DNA from: Hyphomicrobiales bacterium
GTDB taxonomy: Bacteria > Pseudomonadota > Alphaproteobacteria > Rhizobiales > Rhizobiaceae
DNA: 64,000 bases
Direction: 5' to 3'
Assembly: GCA_900472675.1 (NCBI GenBank)
Contig: UCJA01000025.1
Location: forward strand, 1 to 64,000
Part shown: positions 60,097-64,000 of the stretch, piece by piece
How the letters are laid out: every line of letters starts with the position of its first letter
Numbering within the stretch: the stretch's first letter is position 1
Made by a program: the position numbers and the translations under genes
Notes under the pieces: generated by a model
What the model was told of the DNA's origin: nothing
Seen by the model: only the letters and a program-made list of their open reading frames with translations
The model's database searches: none

Positions 60097-60492
60097 TCAG
60101 CCGTTGTCTTGCAGCCAGACCCGGCGAGGCGGGCGCTGGTCCCGGCCGTCTTCGCGTCCTTCGCCACGGGGCCGCACGTCGTCTCGGCCAGGGCGCCCGT
60201 CGCGGTCGATGCGGCTCGGCTGCCGATCGTCGCGATCGAACCGCGAACGGTCGTAGCGCGAAGGCTCATAGCGGGGCCGCTCATAACGCGGCGGTTCGTA
60301 ACGGGGACGCTCATAGCGCGGCGCACTGTAATAAGGTTGGTAGTGAGGCGCGCGATTGTATGTCGGTGCCGTCTCGTAATATTCGCCTTCACTGACGCAT
60401 CCGGTAAGCGCCAGGCAGCAGCCGCCGAGCAAGAGGCTGACGCTCCACTTCCGGAAATTCAACGTGCCAGCAATCGATTTCATGTCTGTCAT
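60097..60492 (-). CDS. Repeat-rich lipoprotein of unknown function
   Basis: 131 residues from ATG 60492, six bases after GGGGGAGG. Signal peptide with lipobox LTGC (Cys32), so a lipid-anchored envelope protein. The mature part is low complexity: repeated RYE-P-P/RYE-R-P units between residues 55 and 80, then R/D-rich sequence (SRFDRDDRQPSRIDRDGR). Very basic and probably disordered. No family recognised; it may be an envelope adhesin-like or matrix protein. The DNA repeats mean the length may vary between strains. Confidence 0.65.
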   Translation of the reverse strand: MTDMKSIAGTLNFRKWSVSLLLGGCCLALTGCVSEGEYYETAPTYNRAPHYQPYYSAPRYERPRYEPPRYERPRYEPSRYDRSRFDRDDRQPSRIDRDGRPGRDDVRPRGEGREDGRDQRPPRRVWLQDNG

Positions 60493-60651
60493 TTCCATCC
60501 TCCCCCGTGTCACTCGGCGATACTGTGTCGATACACGGTCCTGCCATCAGTCGCCCGAACTCTAGTCACCGAAACTTGAACAGCTGCTGAATGTGCAGGA
60601 GCAGAATTTGCCGATTGCGCCGACGGTGCGCCCTTCGGGCATTTGATAGCT

Positions 60652-60680
60652 TGACGAAGTTCATGAAGTTCACGAAACAG
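60652..60680 (+). promoter_or_regulatory. Promoter candidate for tRNA-Leu
   Basis: TTGACG at 60652-60657 preceded by C (CTTGACG, the alphaproteobacterial -35 form), 17-base spacer, and an A-rich weak -10 at 60675-60680. Distance to the tRNA (60691) is suitable. Confidence 0.4.
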
Positions 60681-60690
60681 GACCCCCAAC

Positions 60691-60775
60691 GCGGACGTGG
60701 CGAAACTGGTAGACGCAAGGGACTTAAAATCCCTCGACTTCGGTCATACGGGTTCGACCCCCGTCGTCCGCACCA
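60691..60775 (+). tRNA. tRNA-Leu (anticodon UAA)
   Basis: An 85-base tRNA with encoded CCA. Acceptor stem GCGGACG/CGTCCGC; D arm GCGAAACTGGTAGACGC; anticodon stem AGGGA/TCCCT with loop CTTAAAA, giving TAA; a long variable arm (class II) and the T arm with GGTTCGACCC. The long variable arm and anticodon identify leucine. It reads UUA and UUG codons. Confidence 0.97.
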
Positions 60776-60822
60776 GTTCTTGAAGTCGCTGCAGGCGGCT
60801 GGCATTTCAGTGGAAGACGGAT

Positions 60823-62073
60823 GTGACGACAGACGGCGTGAACACGGCCATGGACGCGATGCGGGAGATCTTTCCCGAGACGCCGCTGCAGCTTAACGAA
60901 CACCTCAGCCGCCGCTATGGCGCTGATATCTGGCTGAAGCGCGAGGACCTCTCTCCGGTCCGCTCCTACAAGATCCGCGGTGCCTTCAATTTCTTCCGCA
61001 AGGTGACGGCGGCGGGTGGCACGGGCAAGACCTTCGTCTGCGCCTCTGCCGGCAACCATGCGCAGGGCTTTGCCTTCGTCTGCCGCCACTTCGAGGTACA
61101 GGGCGTGGTCTTCATGCCGGTGACGACACCGCAGCAGAAGATCGACAAGACCCGCATGTTCGGCGGCCCCTACATCACCATCCGCCTGGTCGGCGACATC
61201 TTCGACCAATGCTATGCGGCAGCACGAAGCTATGTGGAGGAGATCGACGGCCTGCTGGTGCCGCCCTTCGACCATGCCGACATTATTGAGGGCCAGGCCA
61301 CAGTCGCAGCCGAGGTGATGCTCCAGCTCCCGGACGGCACGGTGCCGGATCTGGTCATCCTGCCGGTCGGCGGCGGCGGCCTTGCCTCGGGCATGACAGG
61401 CTACCTGAAGGACGTGGTGGCGACCTCGGCCTTCCTCTTTGCCGAGCCATCCGGCGCGCCGAGCCTGCGCCAAAGTCTGGAGGCGGGTGCTCTTCTGACG
61501 CTGCCGAAGGTGGATAATTTCGTCGACGGGGCCGCGGTCGCGCGCATCGGCGACCTCAACTTCCAGGCGCTCAAGCACTTCCTGCCGCAACAGGTACAGC
61601 TTGTTCCGGAAAATGCCATCTGCGTCACCATCGGCGAGATGCTGAACCTCGAGGGCGTCGTGCTGGAGCCGGCCGGCGCACTGTCGATCACCGCATTGGA
61701 AATGCTCGGCCCGGAACAGCTCGCCGGGAAGACCGTGGTCTGCGTCGTCTCCGGTGGCAATTTCGATTTCGAACGCCTGCCCGACGTCAAGGAGCGGGCC
61801 ATGCGCTACTCGGGCCTGAAGAAATACTTTATCCTGCGGCTGGCCCAGCGCCCCGGCGCCTTGCGCGATTTCCTCAACCTGCTCGGCCCGAGCGATGATA
61901 TCGCCCGCTTCGAATACCTGAAGAAGTCTGCCCGCAACTTCGGCTCGATCTTGATTGGCATCGAAACCACCGGTCCTGAAAGCTTTGCAGCGCTGCTGCA
62001 GCGTTTCGAGGAGGCAGGTCTCGGCTATCAGGATATCACCGACAACGAGATCCTCGCCAACCTCATCATCTGA
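60823..62073 (+). CDS. ilvA: Threonine ammonia-lyase
   Basis: PLP enzyme making 2-oxobutyrate from threonine, the first isoleucine-specific step. 416 residues from GTG 60823 (GGAAG ahead). The PLP lysine is Lys50 in RSYKIRGA; the phosphate-binding glycine loop is VGGGGLASG near 187. A single C-terminal regulatory ACT-like domain (FILRLAQRPGALRDFLNLLG) indicates the shorter allosteric form, not the two-domain E. coli IlvA. Works with ilvD in the same pathway. Confidence 0.92.
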   Translation: MTTDGVNTAMDAMREIFPETPLQLNEHLSRRYGADIWLKREDLSPVRSYKIRGAFNFFRKVTAAGGTGKTFVCASAGNHAQGFAFVCRHFEVQGVVFMPVTTPQQKIDKTRMFGGPYITIRLVGDIFDQCYAAARSYVEEIDGLLVPPFDHADIIEGQATVAAEVMLQLPDGTVPDLVILPVGGGGLASGMTGYLKDVVATSAFLFAEPSGAPSLRQSLEAGALLTLPKVDNFVDGAAVARIGDLNFQALKHFLPQQVQLVPENAICVTIGEMLNLEGVVLEPAGALSITALEMLGPEQLAGKTVVCVVSGGNFDFERLPDVKERAMRYSGLKKYFILRLAQRPGALRDFLNLLGPSDDIARFEYLKKSARNFGSILIGIETTGPESFAALLQRFEEAGLGYQDITDNEILANLII

Positions 62074-62166
62074 GGCGGGCGATACCGCAAACAAGTGACG
62101 CATTCGGCTGCGGTTTTGATGGTCTCGCTGCTTCCGGCGGACGAGGGAATATGCTAGGCAGCAGCC

Positions 62167-62490
62167 ATGGCATCATTTCTCTCGAACATCATTTCCATGT
62201 TTTCCGGCGGCGATAAGTCGGAGGCATCCCCTGCGCCGGCAGCCGAGCCGCAGGTCTACGGCGACTGCCGGATCTTTGCCGAGCCCTTGCGCGAAGGCAA
62301 TCAGTTCCGCCTGGCGGGACGGATCGAAAAGGACGTGAATGGACAGGTCCTGACGCGCAGCTTTGTGCGGGCAGACGTCTTCACCAGTCATGACGACGCA
62401 GCCGAATACGCCGTTCGCAAGGCGCAGCAGATTATCGACCAGAACGGACCGTCACTATTTTCCGACGGCGAGATCTCGCGCACCGCGTGA
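62167..62490 (+). CDS. HlyU-like protein
   Basis: 107 residues of the HlyU family (PF10115): after a charged linker the core runs VYGDCRIFAEPLREGNQFRLAGRI, then VLTRSFVRADVFTSHDDAAEYAV and KAQQIIDQNG. Vibrio HlyU was called a transcription factor, but rhizobial members lack a clear DNA-binding motif, so the role here is unknown. GGCAGCAGC region before the ATG has no strong ribosome binding site. Confidence 0.78.
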   Translation: MASFLSNIISMFSGGDKSEASPAPAAEPQVYGDCRIFAEPLREGNQFRLAGRIEKDVNGQVLTRSFVRADVFTSHDDAAEYAVRKAQQIIDQNGPSLFSDGEISRTA

Positions 62491-62515
62491 GCTGCAGTAT
62501 TTTTTCCTGAACGCC

Positions 62516-62545
62516 GAACGGCCGCAACCTGTGTTGCGGCCGTTC
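62516..62545 (+). terminator. Terminator-like hairpin after the HlyU-like gene
   Basis: GAACGGCCGCAAC and GTTGCGGCCGTTC form a perfect 13-bp stem with a CTGT loop. The tail (TCGTT) is weak; it lies between convergent genes and may serve both. Confidence 0.7.
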
Positions 62546-62581
62546 TCGTTCATCGGGTTGGCATATCTGACGCAGGTGACT

Positions 62582-63199
62582 TTAGGCGGCCAGTGCCAGC
62601 TGCTGGGTGCGCTCCTGCGCCCCGGCGATCGCCTTTTCCGCAGCTTCCGGTCCAAAGGCCGTGCCTTCCACGTAGATCACCTCGATGTCGGTCATGCCGA
62701 GGAAGCCAAGCACGGTCTTCAGGTAAGGCGTCGCATGGTTCATGCCGGCGGCGGGGCCTTCCGAATAGATGCCGCCCGACGACAGCACGATGTAGACCTT
62801 CTTGCCGGTCGCAAGGCCGACCGGACCTTCCGGCGTGTAGCGGAAGGTCACGCCGGCACGCGCCACATTGTCGATCCAGGACTTCAGCGTCGAATAGATG
62901 TTGAAGTTGATGAGGCCCGTCGCCAGGACCACCGTATCGGCCGCGAGAAGCTCGGCGACCAGCTTGTCGGAGTAATCCGCGGCCGCGGCTTCTTCAGAGG
63001 TGCGGGCCTCTGCCGGCTTGCGGATTGCCGATGTGGTCACAGTATCGAGATGCGAGATCGGGCTGAGACCGAGGTCCCGGTGGGTCACACTGCTGCCTGG
63101 GTGCTGGGCGACGAGCTTGTTGACGAAGTCCGTCGCGATCTTGTTGGACAGCGACTCATCGCCGCGCGGGCTGGATGTGACAAGAAGAATGGAAGACAT
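62582..63199 (-). CDS. azoR: FMN-dependent NADH-azoreductase / quinone reductase
   Basis: 205 residues of the AzoR/AcpD flavodoxin-like fold: N-terminal VTSSPRGDESLSNKIA for the FMN phosphate, GLINFNIYSTLKSWIDNVARAG for the flavin pocket, then VLSSGGIY. Reduces azo dyes and quinones with NADH; often part of thiol/electrophile defence. Divergent from the LysR gene at 63333, its probable regulator. Confidence 0.93.
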   Translation of the reverse strand: MSSILLVTSSPRGDESLSNKIATDFVNKLVAQHPGSSVTHRDLGLSPISHLDTVTTSAIRKPAEARTSEEAAAADYSDKLVAELLAADTVVLATGLINFNIYSTLKSWIDNVARAGVTFRYTPEGPVGLATGKKVYIVLSSGGIYSEGPAAGMNHATPYLKTVLGFLGMTDIEVIYVEGTAFGPEAAEKAIAGAQERTQQLALAA

Positions 63200-63332
63200 G
63201 AGCTAGATCCTTCGCAGTGGATGAATGACAGGCGGCATGTCGCCTGTCCGTAGCGCGGAAACTACCCGTGGACGCCCATCCAGAAAACTGGGATAATCTG
63301 GAAGATCTCTATCGATGAAGTGGATATGTCCG

Positions 63333-64000
63333 ATGGATGCCAACCCGACACTCGACCAGCTCCAGGTGTTTCTCGCCATCGCCGACAGCGGCAGTTTCTC
63401 GGCCGCAGCCCGCTCCCTCAACCGCGCCCAGTCGGTGATCAGCTATACGATCGCCAATCTGGAGAAGCAGCTGGATGTACCACTGTTCGAGCGCAGCGGC
63501 GCCCGGCAGCCGAAGCTGACCGACGCGGGCAGGGCGATGCTGACGGACGCAAGGCGCATCGTGGCCGATCTCCAGGTCATGCGCTCGCGGGCCAAGAGCA
63601 TCCGGCAGGGCCTGGAGGCCGAGGTCTCCATCGCCATCAGCGTCATGGTGCCGACGGAGGTCCTGGTGCCCGAGCTCAAGGAATTCCGCAGGCAGTTTCC
63701 GACCGTGGCCATCAACCTCAATCTTGGCGAACTCGGCATGGTGATGAACATGGTGCTCACCGGCAAGGCGGATATCGGTATTGGTGGCGCCCCGGTGCGT
63801 CAGGACGATCTGATCGTGGCGGAAAAGATCGGCCATTCCTTCATGCTGCCGATGGCAGCGCCGGATCATCCACTGGCACGTCTTGGTCGGCCGCTGACGA
63901 TTGCCGACGTTCGCGAGGAGACCCAACTGGTGGTGACGGACATGTCTGGACTGACGGCGGGCCGCGATTTCAACGTGCTGTCCTATAAGACCTGGCGGAT
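63333..64000 (+). CDS. LysR family regulator (3' end outside window)
   Basis: Starts at ATG 63333 (MDANPTLDQLQVFLAIA); an in-frame ATG at 63315 would add six residues. 222 codons are present before the window ends. HTH residues 1-60 (GSFSAAARSLNRAQSVISYT), then the substrate-binding domain from about 88 (VSIAISVMVPTEVLVPELKEF, read in parts). Divergent from azoR across about 115 bases, the classic LysR arrangement, so azoR is the likely target. Confidence 0.9.
   Translation, partial: MDANPTLDQLQVFLAIADSGSFSAAARSLNRAQSVISYTIANLEKQLDVPLFERSGARQPKLTDAGRAMLTDARRIVADLQVMRSRAKSIRQGLEAEVSIAISVMVPTEVLVPELKEFRRQFPTVAINLNLGELGMVMNMVLTGKADIGIGGAPVRQDDLIVAEKIGHSFMLPMAAPDHPLARLGRPLTIADVREETQLVVTDMSGLTAGRDFNVLSYKTWR

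Overview
The window reads as chromosomal DNA of an alphaproteobacterium of the order Rhizobiales, most likely Rhizobiaceae (Rhizobium/Agrobacterium/Ensifer relatives). Reasons: high GC coding sequence throughout, ribosomal proteins and RNA polymerase alpha of the rhizobial type, rpsD absent from the alpha operon, a class II B12-dependent ribonucleotide reductase, several small protein families common in rhizobia (DUF982, DUF1883, DUF4112, HlyU-like, Omp25/31-like) and GGAAC-type motifs resembling alphaproteobacterial general-stress (EcfG/RpoE2) promoters. The genus cannot be fixed from the sequence alone. I see no prophage, insertion sequence, CRISPR array or rRNA gene.

Layout. 1-16300: the large ribosomal-protein cluster, all on +: the end of tuf, the S10 block (rpsJ to rpsQ), the spc block (rplN to rplO, then secY and adk) and the alpha block (rpsM, rpsK, rpoA, rplQ). 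The gaps between blocks hold strong RNA hairpins, and a classical terminator closes the cluster. 16400-27000: DoxX-like protein, msrQ/msrP (periplasmic methionine sulfoxide repair), DUF4112 protein, ilvD, a LysR regulator divergent from two coupled YdcZ-type membrane proteins, an LprI-like protein, a Deg/HtrA protease coupled to rarA, and a DUF1883 protein. 27050-31450: a candidate small RNA with its own stress-type promoter and terminator, small unknown proteins, a 2,5-dioxovalerate-type aldehyde dehydrogenase, an Omp25/31-like barrel protein and a secreted unknown.

31500-44400: a copper/cytochrome-oxidase cluster (ctaG-like, copC, copD), an esterase coupled to an unknown protein with two WxxP-type repeats, a fused aconitase X (3-hydroxyproline dehydratase family) followed by an agmatinase-family hydrolase, a YdeP-like molybdopterin oxidoreductase, a secreted DUF882 (M15-like) protein, zwf and a small membrane protein. 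44400-51800: histidine phosphatase; a three-gene ABC transporter/lipocalin operon resembling AttEFGH; a cold-shock protein with a long leader; a HWE-type PAS histidine kinase; and a BrnT-type toxin with an HTH antitoxin.

51900-64000: nrdJ with a paired NrdR-box-like site and DnaA-box-like sequences upstream, gpt, a DUF982 protein, a universal stress protein, a CinA-like molybdopterin-binding protein, wrbA, a repeat-rich lipoprotein, tRNA-Leu(UAA), threonine ammonia-lyase, a HlyU-like protein, an FMN azoreductase and a divergent LysR gene cut by the window end. Functional themes are translation and secretion housekeeping; envelope and redox stress defence (MsrPQ, Deg, WrbA, AzoR, Usp, CopC); branched-chain amino acid synthesis (IlvD and threonine ammonia-lyase); and hydroxyproline/guanidino-compound catabolism.
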